5,590 bases of DNA from Nitrospinales bacterium (GCA_023248615.1 JAHFEI010000149.1:1-5590); one strand, 5' to 3'. Shown: positions 1 to 5,527, counted from the first letter of the stretch. Made by a program: numbers and translations. The notes: generated from the letters alone by a model not told the origin.

Positions 1-37
1 AATCCAAGAGTTATGGGCAATTTCCATCTATATAAGG

Positions 38-66
38 TTTACATTGCCATCACCAGAATGTATTAT
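38..66 (+). promoter_or_regulatory. Sigma-70-type promoter of the PHP/DUF507 operon
   Basis: A -35 box TTTACA (38-43, 5 of 6 matches to TTGACA) and a -10 box TATTAT (61-66, 5 of 6 matches to TATAAT) are separated by exactly 17 bases. Transcription would start near base 73, giving a leader of about 70 bases before the ATG at 145. The spacing and both boxes are seen directly; use of the promoter is inferred. It is the best promoter match noticed in the window. Confidence 0.7.
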
Positions 67-93
67 GTCCTGATTGATATCTTTACGCGGTGA

Positions 94-110
94 GCATTAG
101 TTACTAATGC
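94..110. promoter_or_regulatory. Operator-like perfect inverted repeat in the leader
   Basis: GCATTAG (94-100) and CTAATGC (104-110) are perfect inverted copies around the spacer TTA. The site lies roughly 20-40 bases after the predicted transcription start and before the ribosome binding site. A repressor dimer could bind here, or the RNA could form a short 7-bp hairpin with a 3-base loop. No T-run follows, so it is not an intrinsic terminator. No specific regulator is recognised. Confidence 0.4.
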
Positions 111-144
111 CGATGGAATAGAATGAATTTGGAAAGGAAGGACG

Positions 145-984
145 ATGCCAGAGATTGTTGCGGATTTGCACCTGCACTCCACATTCTCGGACGGGCTTTA
201 CACCCCCGAGGCGCTGGTGGACCTTGTAGTAAGCAAGGGACTCAAGGCGTTCTCCATCACCGACCACGACACGGTGCAGGGTGTCGTCTCCATAAAACCG
301 TGCACCAAGGCCACACTTATACCCGGCATAGAGCTTACCTCCACAAGCGAGGGGAAAGAGGTGCATATCCTCGGCTACTACATCGACATAAAAAATGCGG
401 AACTTCTTGAAACCTTAAGCCATATCGCGGTGCGCCGCGAAAAGCGCCTTATGGATATTGTGGACAAGCTCAATAAGGCCGGCAAAGTTTCGCTGGATAA
501 AGATGAGCTTGCGGGCGAATTCGGCACCGGATCGTACAACCGGCTGAACCTTGCCCGCTTCATGGTGAAAAAGGGGATAGCCCAGAGTATCGAACGGGTG
601 TTTACGAACTACCTTGGCGACTCGTCCGATGCATACGAGGCGGTAAATTACTTCTCCCCGCTGAACGCCATACGCCTGATACACAAGTGCGGCGGGTTGG
701 CATTCCTGGCGCACCCATACACCAACAACACCTCTAGCATGATACCGGAACTTGTGGAACACGGCCTCAACGGGCTGGAAGCGTTCCATCCGTCTCAGGG
801 GCAGGCAGACCTGAAAAAGTGCCTGGACTGGGCAACACGTTTCAAACTTGGATTATCCGGCGGGAGCGATTTCCACGGTAACGAGAACTCCCCGAGGAAG
901 ATACTCGCCGCAGGTCTAAACGGTGAACGACTGGTCGATTTCCTGGCGCTGGACCCGTCAAGAGATTACGTAGCGGCCACATAA
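145..984 (+). CDS. PHP-domain metal-dependent phosphoesterase, RNase AM/TrpH-like
   Basis: This 279-residue cytoplasmic protein belongs to the PHP superfamily. Characterised members of this branch are 5'-3' exoribonucleases or 3',5'-nucleoside bisphosphate (pAp) phosphatases that use a cluster of metal ions. The metal ligands are visible in order: DLHLHS with H9 and H11, SDG with D16, TDHD with D40, H41 and D42, GIE with E63, VH with H74, AHP with H190, FHP with H215, and SDFHG with D242 and H244. The set is complete, so an active enzyme is expected. Length matches the usual 270-290 residues. The ATG at 145 is preceded by AAGGAAGG (134-141). It is the first gene of an apparent operon with two DUF507 genes, 24 bases before the first, behind the promoter at 38-66. 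Whether its substrate is RNA, pAp or another phosphoester cannot be told from sequence. Confidence 0.93.
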   Translation: MPEIVADLHLHSTFSDGLYTPEALVDLVVSKGLKAFSITDHDTVQGVVSIKPCTKATLIPGIELTSTSEGKEVHILGYYIDIKNAELLETLSHIAVRREKRLMDIVDKLNKAGKVSLDKDELAGEFGTGSYNRLNLARFMVKKGIAQSIERVFTNYLGDSSDAYEAVNYFSPLNAIRLIHKCGGLAFLAHPYTNNTSSMIPELVEHGLNGLEAFHPSQGQADLKKCLDWATRFKLGLSGGSDFHGNENSPRKILAAGLNGERLVDFLALDPSRDYVAAT

Positions 985-1008
985 AAGGTAGGAAAGGGAA
1001 AACGTACG

Positions 1009-1290
1009 ATGAAAGTTAAAAAAGAGGTTGTAAGGTACCTCGCCCAGAAAATTGTAGAGCACCTTAAGAAAATCGAGGCCATAGAGCACGAATGCGATTT
1101 GGACTCGGTAATCGAGATAGTGGAAGGCGCAATAAACGCGGACTTGGGCGTGGAAGAACGCCTGAACGACGAGGTGAAAGCCATCCTCGCCGAGCAGGAA
1201 GAAACGCTGGACGAGAACAACATCAATTACCGCAAGATGTTCCAGATGGTGAAAAACAAGCTGGCAAGGGAGAGGGGGTTGATACTGTGA
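1009..1290 (+). CDS. DUF507 family protein, first copy
   Basis: This 93-residue protein is almost wholly helical in character, highly charged, and has no signal peptide or membrane segment, so it should be cytoplasmic. It matches the DUF507 family as I know it: an N-terminal MKVKKEVVRYLAQKIVEHL-type helix, a central EERLNDEVKAIL stretch, and the family-typical end LARERGLIL. The family's function is not known. The start ATG follows an AGGAAAGGG purine run about 10 bases upstream. Its last codons overlap the start of a second DUF507 gene by 4 bases (GTGA), so the two are probably translated together and may form a complex. It lies 24 bases after the PHP gene in the same direction. Confidence 0.88.
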   Translation: MKVKKEVVRYLAQKIVEHLKKIEAIEHECDLDSVIEIVEGAINADLGVEERLNDEVKAILAEQEETLDENNINYRKMFQMVKNKLARERGLIL

Positions 1291-1571
1291 AACTATCAAG
1301 GGAAAAAATCAACCACCTGTCGCAGATAATATTAAAGGCGATTCTGGCGGATGACCGCGTGGAATACTTTATGGACGACAACAAGCTCCGGCTTGAGATA
1401 GTGAAAGTGCTGACCGACGAGATAAAGACGGAAGACGATATCGACGTGGCGGTGCGGAAGACCATAAGCTCCTACGGCAGGGACCTGCGCGAGGGAAGCT
1501 CCGAATGGGAAATTGTGTACGCCCGCCACTACCAGGAAGAAACGAAGAAACGCAGGGGCCTCTCCCTCTAA
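1287..1571 (+). CDS. DUF507 family protein, second copy
   Basis: This 94-residue protein starts at a GTG (1287-1289) that overlaps the TGA of the preceding gene and is preceded by GAGGGGG (1272-1278) with an 8-base gap. The reading frame is open further upstream, to an ATG at 1092, but that extension lies inside the first DUF507 gene and translates to low-complexity Arg/Gly-rich sequence, so the GTG is preferred. Residues 1-45 form basic then hydrophobic helices, and the C-terminal part (about 69-94) carries the family-typical SSEWEIVYARHYQEE and KKRRGL segments. DUF507 genes are known to occur as adjacent pairs; similarity between the two copies is low by eye, so the duplication is old. Function unknown. 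The operon ends with the terminator 26 bases downstream. Confidence 0.87.
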   Translation: MKLSREKINHLSQIILKAILADDRVEYFMDDNKLRLEIVKVLTDEIKTEDDIDVAVRKTISSYGRDLREGSSEWEIVYARHYQEETKKRRGLSL

Positions 1572-1596
1572 TCGCGTTACGGCTACAAACGGTTGC

Positions 1597-1628
1597 AAAA
1601 GCCCCCGCCAAAAACGGGGGCTTTTTTT
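1597..1628 (+). terminator. Strong intrinsic terminator of the PHP/DUF507 operon
   Basis: GCCCCCG (1601-1607) pairs perfectly with CGGGGGC (1615-1621) around the loop CCAAAAA. A run of seven T follows (1622-1628), and AAAA at 1597-1600 can extend the stem by pairing with part of it. It sits between convergent genes. In the reverse direction only four T follow the stem, so it may also terminate the kinase-like gene, but less efficiently. Confidence 0.92.
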
Positions 1629-1653
1629 ATTCCCGCAGGTTGGTCCCGGCGCC

Positions 1654-2382
1654 CTACTTTAAGAAGCCGCGGCGCTCCGCCTGCGCAAAAATAGTCCCGC
1701 CCATAATGTCCGCGTCGTTCTTCTCGTTGTTCAGCAACAGGTGGTAGTGGAAAGGGTCGGCGGGGGATTTGCCGGTAAAGTCTTCCACGAACTTGTTGCG
1801 AGCGTCCTGGTTTTCCTTCAGGTGTTGCTCGGCCTTTTCCATGTTCAGGTGGAACTTGTCCATCACCGATTTCAGGCGGAAGCTGTGGTGCCCGAAAAGC
1901 CGGGCGTGGATGCCGGAAAACTTTGTCGGGTCCAGGTCTCCGGTAATTATCTGCGAACCGCCGCCGATGATGATGCAGTTCCCCTTTTCGGCAAGGTTCA
2001 GTATCAACGTGCGCATCCGCACGAAGACTTGCGACTGCACAGACTGCAAATAATCCGGCACCAGTCCGTCTATGAACCAGTTGATGAACGAGTAGCGTTT
2101 TTCGCTCACATTATGGATAAGCGATGCGCCCAACTGTTCGTCTTCCGCCAGCTTTTCTATCATCTGGTGGCTGAAGACTATCCATTTGGAATCGTGCCTG
2201 CGGTTGAACATCTCGCACAGCTTCAGGGCAACGGCAAAGCCATCGCACCCGTACTCGCGCGAAATGGTCACAAAATGGCTACGCTTGTCCGCAGTTTCCG
2301 CCTTGGCCCGCTCTTCCAGCCAAAGGTGGTAGGCGGTAAGGTTGAATTCCGGTATCTTAAATTCTTCTTTTGAAACAGTCAT
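1654..2382 (-). CDS. Cytidylate-kinase-like family protein
   Basis: This 242-residue cytoplasmic protein belongs to the cytidylate-kinase-like P-loop family (PF13189 type). The nucleotide-binding start is FVTISREYGCDGFAVALKL at about residues 37-55, the SREYG signature of the family. The GNCIIIGGGSQII segment at 135-147 matches the family's second conserved strand-and-loop, which often reads GRG where this has GGG. Residues 196-217 (NKFVEDF, then DPFHYHLLLN) match the family's C-terminal Tyr/Leu/Asn block. Many relatives have GSGG after SREYG; here it is GCDG, so nucleotide phosphorylation should not be assumed. The start is taken at the internal ATG (2380-2382), which has AAGGAGGG just upstream; an ATG nine codons earlier lies across that ribosome binding site. 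It is unlikely to replace a normal Cmk. Confidence 0.82.
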   Translation of the reverse strand: MTVSKEEFKIPEFNLTAYHLWLEERAKAETADKRSHFVTISREYGCDGFAVALKLCEMFNRRHDSKWIVFSHQMIEKLAEDEQLGASLIHNVSEKRYSFINWFIDGLVPDYLQSVQSQVFVRMRTLILNLAEKGNCIIIGGGSQIITGDLDPTKFSGIHARLFGHHSFRLKSVMDKFHLNMEKAEQHLKENQDARNKFVEDFTGKSPADPFHYHLLLNNEKNDADIMGGTIFAQAERRGFLK

Positions 2383-2541
2383 CGCTCCCTCCTTACAGCC
2401 AGAACCCACTGATTTTTTACCACCCGGACTCTACATCCCTGACACCGCCATTCTACCACTTCGTCCACCCCAAAGATATTGCCCGGCACATTTGGGGGTA
2501 TAAATAAGCTTGGGAGTGTGCGAAACGGGAGGGCGGCTCCG
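2383..2541. other. Intergenic stretch upstream of the kinase-like gene
   Basis: This is the leader side of the kinase-like gene. The ribosome binding site AAGGAGGG lies at its left edge on the minus strand. A hairpin CCCCAAA (2468-2474) with TTTGGGG (2491-2497), loop 16 bases, can form but has no T-run on either strand. I see no convincing promoter for the kinase-like gene, and no tRNA or other RNA gene. Short open frames here have no ribosome binding site and no protein-like composition. Confidence 0.5.
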
Positions 2542-2618
2542 TGTAGGGGCGGGTTTTACTCCCGCCCTTCCTTGTGCCACCCAAATCCCTCTGGGCAGGT
2601 TTCAAACCTGCCCCTACA
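2542..2618. repeat. Two-hairpin palindromic repeat with inverted ends
   Basis: The element begins TGTAGGGGCGGGTTT (2542-2556) and ends AAACCTGCCCCTACA (2604-2618); these are inverted copies matching at 14 of 15 bases. Each end also forms its own hairpin: GGGCGGG (2547-2553) with CCCGCCC (2561-2567), and GGGCAGGTTT (2593-2602) with AAACCTGCCC (2604-2613) around a single C. Elements of this GTAGGGGC type are familiar as dispersed, probably non-autonomous repeats in many Gram-negative genomes. It lies between the holin and kinase-like genes, on the leader side of the kinase-like gene. The structure is seen directly; its dispersed nature needs the whole genome. Confidence 0.65.
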
Positions 2619-2689
2619 ACAACATCGCTTGATAATACGATAACGCCATGCATTACCTAAAATGCGCAAAGAGTGTGGCAAATGGGATG

Positions 2690-2724
2690 CCGGAGAGGAG
2701 GGTGGCAATGGATGCCATCTCCGG
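2690..2724 (-). other. Nested hairpin after the holin gene
   Basis: CCGGAGA (2690-2696) pairs with TCTCCGG (2718-2724), and directly inside TGGCA (2703-2707) pairs with TGCCA (2713-2717). Together they give 12 base pairs with a one-sided GGAGGG bulge and a 5-base loop. It lies 18 bases beyond the holin stop codon and could define the 3' end of that transcript. No T-run follows on the minus strand, so a classic intrinsic terminator is not supported. Confidence 0.45.
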
Positions 2725-2741
2725 TGTTTGAGCGGTCGCGG

Positions 2742-3269
2742 TTATTTTTTGTTGATTACATCCGCCATAATGGCGCTTTTATGGGCCGAGCCGGAACTGG
2801 AACCGAAGTAATACTGTATGATGCCCATCTGTGCGGCGCTGAGGATACCAAGCAGTGTGTTGAAAGTATCCTTTAGGCCTACCTCAACTTTGGGAACCCC
2901 GATGATAATGGCGCCCATGATGAGAAAGTAACCGACAGTATAACCTATAGCTAGCCATTTTGTTGTTGGGTCGTGGGTTTCTAGCTCCAGTTTCCTGGCG
3001 CTATCGCGGTCGGCGGCATTTATTTTCCCTATCTCGATATCCATCTCTTTCATTTTTAGGATGAAATCCTGCTCCGCCTTTTTTATTTTTATCAGCACTT
3101 CCGAGTCCGCCGCTTTTATCGCCGCATCCATTTCTGTTGTGGTGCCGTCCGGCTTGCCCAGCAACGCTAGGGATATGACCGATACCGCAGTGCTGGCAAG
3201 AGGCCCGCCCAGTGCGCGTGATAACGTAGGTGCAACAGTCTGAACAAGTGATTTCCAATCGAACGCCAT
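2742..3269 (-). CDS. GTA-type three-TM holin family protein
   Basis: This 175-residue protein matches, from memory, the family described as holin of 3TMs for gene-transfer release (PF11351 type). It opens with MAFDWKSLVQTVAPTLSRAL, then a Gly/Ala-rich hydrophobic stretch at about 21-38. A charged helical or coiled-coil region follows at 48-98 (KIKKAEQDFILKMKEMDIEI and DRDSARKLE). Two clear membrane segments lie at about 104-124 and 135-155, and the family-typical YYFGSSSGS sits at 153-161 with a hydrophilic Lys-rich tail. Holins make holes in the inner membrane so that lytic enzymes or particles can leave. The ATG follows GGGAGGT at an 8-base gap. No endolysin, spanin, capsid or tail gene is next to it, so it is an orphan: a phage or GTA remnant or a domesticated membrane protein. 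The frame is intact. Confidence 0.82.
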   Translation of the reverse strand: MAFDWKSLVQTVAPTLSRALGGPLASTAVSVISLALLGKPDGTTTEMDAAIKAADSEVLIKIKKAEQDFILKMKEMDIEIGKINAADRDSARKLELETHDPTTKWLAIGYTVGYFLIMGAIIIGVPKVEVGLKDTFNTLLGILSAAQMGIIQYYFGSSSGSAHKSAIMADVINKK

Positions 3270-3337
3270 AGCCGGTACCTCCCTCTTTTGTCTGCTCCCG
3301 TTTTCAATTTAGACAATTAATATCGCAAGGAAGTAAA

Positions 3338-3366
3338 TTTATAACACAATATCGTATGTAAGGCAA
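3338..3366 (-). promoter_or_regulatory. Promoter candidate for the holin gene
   Basis: On the minus strand TTGCCT (3361-3366, 4 of 6 matches to the -35 consensus) and TATAAA (3338-3343, 5 of 6 matches to the -10) are spaced by 17 bases. The surrounding sequence is AT-rich. The start would fall near 3331, about 60 bases before the ATG. This suggests the holin gene is transcribed on its own. Confidence 0.45.
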
Positions 3367-3412
3367 ATCAGGCTTTAATGGAATGCGATTATTGCCGGTG
3401 ACCGGGCAGGAC

Positions 3413-3539
3413 TAGAGCATTTTAATTTATCATGCGTACGAACACTTGCTTCTCTGGATTCCCGCTGGAGTTTACCCCGCACGAGATGCGGGGCGGGAAT
3501 GACAATTTTTGCGTAGCTATGAAAAGTTAAAATGCCCTA
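3413..3539. mobile_element. MITE-like element with TA ends and internal hairpin
   Basis: The ends are inverted copies of about 30 bases (3413-3442 and 3510-3539) that match at 23 of 30 positions; the best core is GCATTTTAA. Each end begins with TA, consistent with a TA target duplication as made by IS630/Tc1-type transposases. Inside are a hairpin CCCCGCA (3475-3481) with TGCGGGG (3487-3493) and arms ATTCCCGC (3458-3465) and GCGGGAAT (3493-3500). The inner GGATTCCCGC to GCGGGAATGACA pattern is common in dispersed bacterial repeats. It encodes no transposase, so movement would need one supplied elsewhere. Its right end overlaps the gatA stop codon. Confidence 0.6.
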
Positions 3540-5003
3540 AAGGTTTGGGGAGCGGTGGGCGATGGAAGTATCCCTAAGCCGTTCGTAGGCGGCGGCGGCG
3601 GCAAACAGCGAATCTTCATCGAAGTGTCCGGCCATCATTTGCACACCTATCGGCCTGCCGCCGGAAGAAAAGCCGCCGGGGATGCTTATTCCCGGTACTC
3701 CGGCAAGGTTCGTGCTTATGGTGAAAATATCGCTCAGGTACATCTGGAGCGGGTTGTTTGCCTTTTCGCCGATATCAAACGCCGGGGTGGGCGCGGTGGG
3801 GGTCAGTATTATCCGGCATTTTTTGAACGCATCCTTGAAGTCGTTGACTATCAGCGTGCGAACCTTTTGCGCCTTTAGGTAGTACGCATCGTAGTACCCG
3901 CTACTGAGAGCGTAGGTGCCGAGCATTATCCTTCTTTTTACTTCCGCCCCAAAGCCTTCCGTGCGGGTGTGCGTGTACATGCTGGAAAGGTCTGCGCCGT
4001 TTTTGCTCCGGTAGCCGTACCTCACGCCGTCGTAGCGTTCCAGGTTGCTACTTGCTTCCGCCGTTGCCAGCACGTAATAAACAGATATCGCATATTCCGT
4101 GTGCGGGAGCGATATCTCTTCTATCCGCGCTCCCTCTTTTGCCAGCCTGTCGGCGGCATCCCTTACCACCTTTTGCACTTCCGGGTCGATGCCCTCTATG
4201 AAGTACTCTTTCGGCAATCCGACGACAAGCCCTTTGATATCTTTTTTCAGGGAATCGGAGAAATCCGGCAGTGGCATGTTTACGGATGTGGAATCCATCG
4301 GGTCGTACCCGCCTATTGCGTTCATAAGGAGGGCGGCATCTTCCACAGTCCTTCCAAACGGCCCTATCTGGTCTAGCGACGAGGCAAAGGCCACAAGCCC
4401 GAAGCGCGATACCCTGCCATAAGTCGGCTTTAGCCCCACAACTCCGCAAAGGGAAGCTGGCTGGCGTATGGAGCCGCCGGTATCGGAGCCGAGCGATGCC
4501 GGGCAATATCCGGCGGCCACTGCGGCGGCAGACCCGCCGCTAGAGCCACCGGGTACCGCTTTTGTGTCCCACGGGTTGCGGGTGGGGCCGTATGCGCTGT
4601 TCTCGGTGGAGGAGCCCATGGCGAATTCGTCCATGTTGGTTTTTCCCAGTATCACGGCTCCTGCGGCCCTCAGTTTTTTGATGACCGTTGCGGAGTAGGG
4701 AGCCTTAAAGTTTTCCAGTATTCTCGATGCGCAGGTGGTGATGCGGTTTTCCACCACGATATTGTCTTTTATCGCCAGCGGAACGCCCAACAGCGGCCCG
4801 CGCTCGCCGCTTGCCAATCGCTTGTCCGCCATTACCGCGCTTTCCAGCGCATCATTTTCTTCCACCCTCAGGAAAGCCCGCACCTGCGGATCGACTTTTT
4901 TAATCCGTTCGATGGAGCTTTTTACTATTTCGACGGATGAAGCCTCCCCGTTTGCCAGCTTACGCGCCAGCGATGCGACGGTTTCTTTGGAGTAGTCTGT
5001 CAC
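3537..5003 (-). CDS. gatA: Glu-tRNA(Gln) amidotransferase subunit A
   Basis: GatA is the amidase subunit of the GatCAB complex. It releases ammonia from glutamine (or asparagine), and the ammonia is used to convert mischarged Glu-tRNA(Gln) or Asp-tRNA(Asn) in the cytoplasm. The 488-residue length is normal. The Ser-cisSer-Lys amidase triad is complete: K79 in GVPLAIKDNI, S154 in PGGSSGGSAA and S178 in GSDTGGSIRQ, the same numbering as I recall for Staphylococcus aureus GatA. The Gly/Ser-rich amidase signature spans about 151-186, followed by GVVGLKPTYGRVSRFGL. The C-terminal part holds the usual LTPTAPTPAF (about 407-416) and GRPIGVQMM blocks. The start is a GTG 7 bases after the gatC stop with no good ribosome binding site, so translation probably depends on coupling to gatC. 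gatB is absent from the window. The TAG stop lies at the edge of the MITE-like element. Confidence 0.98.
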   Translation of the reverse strand: MTDYSKETVASLARKLANGEASSVEIVKSSIERIKKVDPQVRAFLRVEENDALESAVMADKRLASGERGPLLGVPLAIKDNIVVENRITTCASRILENFKAPYSATVIKKLRAAGAVILGKTNMDEFAMGSSTENSAYGPTRNPWDTKAVPGGSSGGSAAAVAAGYCPASLGSDTGGSIRQPASLCGVVGLKPTYGRVSRFGLVAFASSLDQIGPFGRTVEDAALLMNAIGGYDPMDSTSVNMPLPDFSDSLKKDIKGLVVGLPKEYFIEGIDPEVQKVVRDAADRLAKEGARIEEISLPHTEYAISVYYVLATAEASSNLERYDGVRYGYRSKNGADLSSMYTHTRTEGFGAEVKRRIMLGTYALSSGYYDAYYLKAQKVRTLIVNDFKDAFKKCRIILTPTAPTPAFDIGEKANNPLQMYLSDIFTISTNLAGVPGISIPGGFSSGGRPIGVQMMAGHFDEDSLFAAAAAYERLRDTSIAHRSPNL

Positions 5004-5010
5004 GGCAGGT

Positions 5011-5295
5011 TTATTCTATTATGCGCGGCACGCTGAAGTAGCCGTGCATCTGCGCCGGGGCGTTATCCATCGTCACTTCGTGGCCGAACAGGCTTGTTAC
5101 CACATCTTCCCTGAAGACGTTTCCCATCTCCAGCACGTGGCTGGTGGGGGGGATGCTGGACGTATCAAGCTTGTCCAACTGGCCTATGTGCTTAAGGATG
5201 TCCGAAAGGCCAGCCGACATTGCGGCAAGCTCGCCATCCGGTATCCTCAGGTTGGCTAGTTGCGCCACCTTTAGCACTTCTTCGGTTGTGAGCAT
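5011..5295 (-). CDS. gatC: Glu-tRNA(Gln) amidotransferase subunit C
   Basis: GatC is the small subunit that wraps around GatA and stabilises it against GatB in the tRNA-dependent amidotransferase. This 94-residue copy has the family's length and features: an N-terminal helix (TEEVLKVAQLANL), the conserved IPPTSHVLEMGNVFREDVV segment at about 48-66, and the C-terminal DNAPAQMHGYFSVPRII. The ATG overlaps the stop codon of the tiny upstream ORF (TAATG), and an AGGGG inside that ORF's last codons can serve as ribosome binding site at a short 3-base gap. gatA follows after 7 bases in the same transcript. Confidence 0.97.
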   Translation of the reverse strand: MLTTEEVLKVAQLANLRIPDGELAAMSAGLSDILKHIGQLDKLDTSSIPPTSHVLEMGNVFREDVVTSLFGHEVTMDNAPAQMHGYFSVPRIIE

Positions 5296-5366
5296 TATCC
5301 CCTGTGTGATGCTTTTTTGGTTTTCCAGCGTTTCTTCAGTTTCTTTTTCTTTGTAGGACTAGCCAT
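5295..5366 (-). CDS. Tiny Lys/Arg-rich protein upstream of gatC
   Basis: A 23-codon ORF starts at the ATG 5364-5366 and ends with a TAA sharing one base with the gatC start. AGGAG (5375-5379) sits 8 bases upstream of this ATG. An ATG two codons earlier (5370-5372) would be only 2 bases from it and is less likely. The product begins MASPTKKKKLKKRW and continues KTKKASHRG, with 11 Lys/Arg among 23 residues and no cysteines or membrane segment. Such composition suits binding to rRNA or tRNA, as in the smallest ribosomal proteins, but I do not recognise a family. It could instead be a leader peptide that feeds ribosomes into gatC. The good ribosome binding site and stop/start overlap support real translation. 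Confidence 0.6.
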   Translation of the reverse strand: MASPTKKKKLKKRWKTKKASHRG

Positions 5367-5424
5367 TGTCATATCTCCTATAATTCACTCTTCTTTGTAA
5401 GTGGGCATTCCTTTAGCGTGGACA

Positions 5425-5453
5425 AGTTTAAAGTCTTTTGCGGCATTATGCAA
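5425..5453 (-). promoter_or_regulatory. Weak promoter candidate for the gatCA transcript
   Basis: On the minus strand TTGCAT (5448-5453) and TAAACT (5425-5430) are spaced by 17 bases. Matches to the consensus are modest (about 3 of 6 and 4 of 6). Transcription would begin near 5418, some 50 bases before the tiny ORF. Transcription from a gene beyond the right edge is an alternative. Confidence 0.3.
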
Positions 5454-5527
5454 TGGCTAAGCCGCTTGCGCCCGTTGCCTCATGGCAGAATGTAACCCAA
5501 GGAGGCTAAATTCTTCTAGTCATTGCC

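Noticed and set aside
1..93. Open plus-strand frame from the left edge to a TGA at 91-93, possibly the end of an upstream gene.
   Set aside because: It overlaps the near-consensus promoter, its translation (30 residues rich in Tyr and Ile) resembles no family I know, and a second plus-strand frame is also open for most of this span. Too short to support.
1092..1286. Upstream extension of the second DUF507 frame to an ATG at 1092.
   Set aside because: It lies wholly inside the first DUF507 gene, translates to Arg/Gly-rich sequence, and the GTG at 1287 has a good ribosome binding site and gives the family length.
1741..2373. A 210-codon plus-strand frame opposite the kinase-like gene.
   Set aside because: It is antisense to a gene with clear family motifs and a ribosome binding site, and its translation has no recognisable domain.
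2383..2460. Possible tRNA on the minus strand before the kinase-like gene.
   Set aside because: No cloverleaf with a GGTTCGA-type T arm or an acceptor stem can be drawn.
2453..2653. A 66-codon minus-strand frame through the palindromic repeat.
   Set aside because: It is largely made of the repeat itself, has no ribosome binding site and no protein-like composition.
2660..2730. Possible c-di-GMP riboswitch-like segment on the plus strand, suggested by GCGCAAAG and GCCGGAG.
   Set aside because: The conserved core and second hairpin are not present, and no plus-strand gene follows.
3969..4506. Long frames on both strands inside gatA.
   Set aside because: They are shadows of gatA, whose catalytic residues and length are all correct. 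Their Arg/Cys-rich translations are typical of wrong frames.
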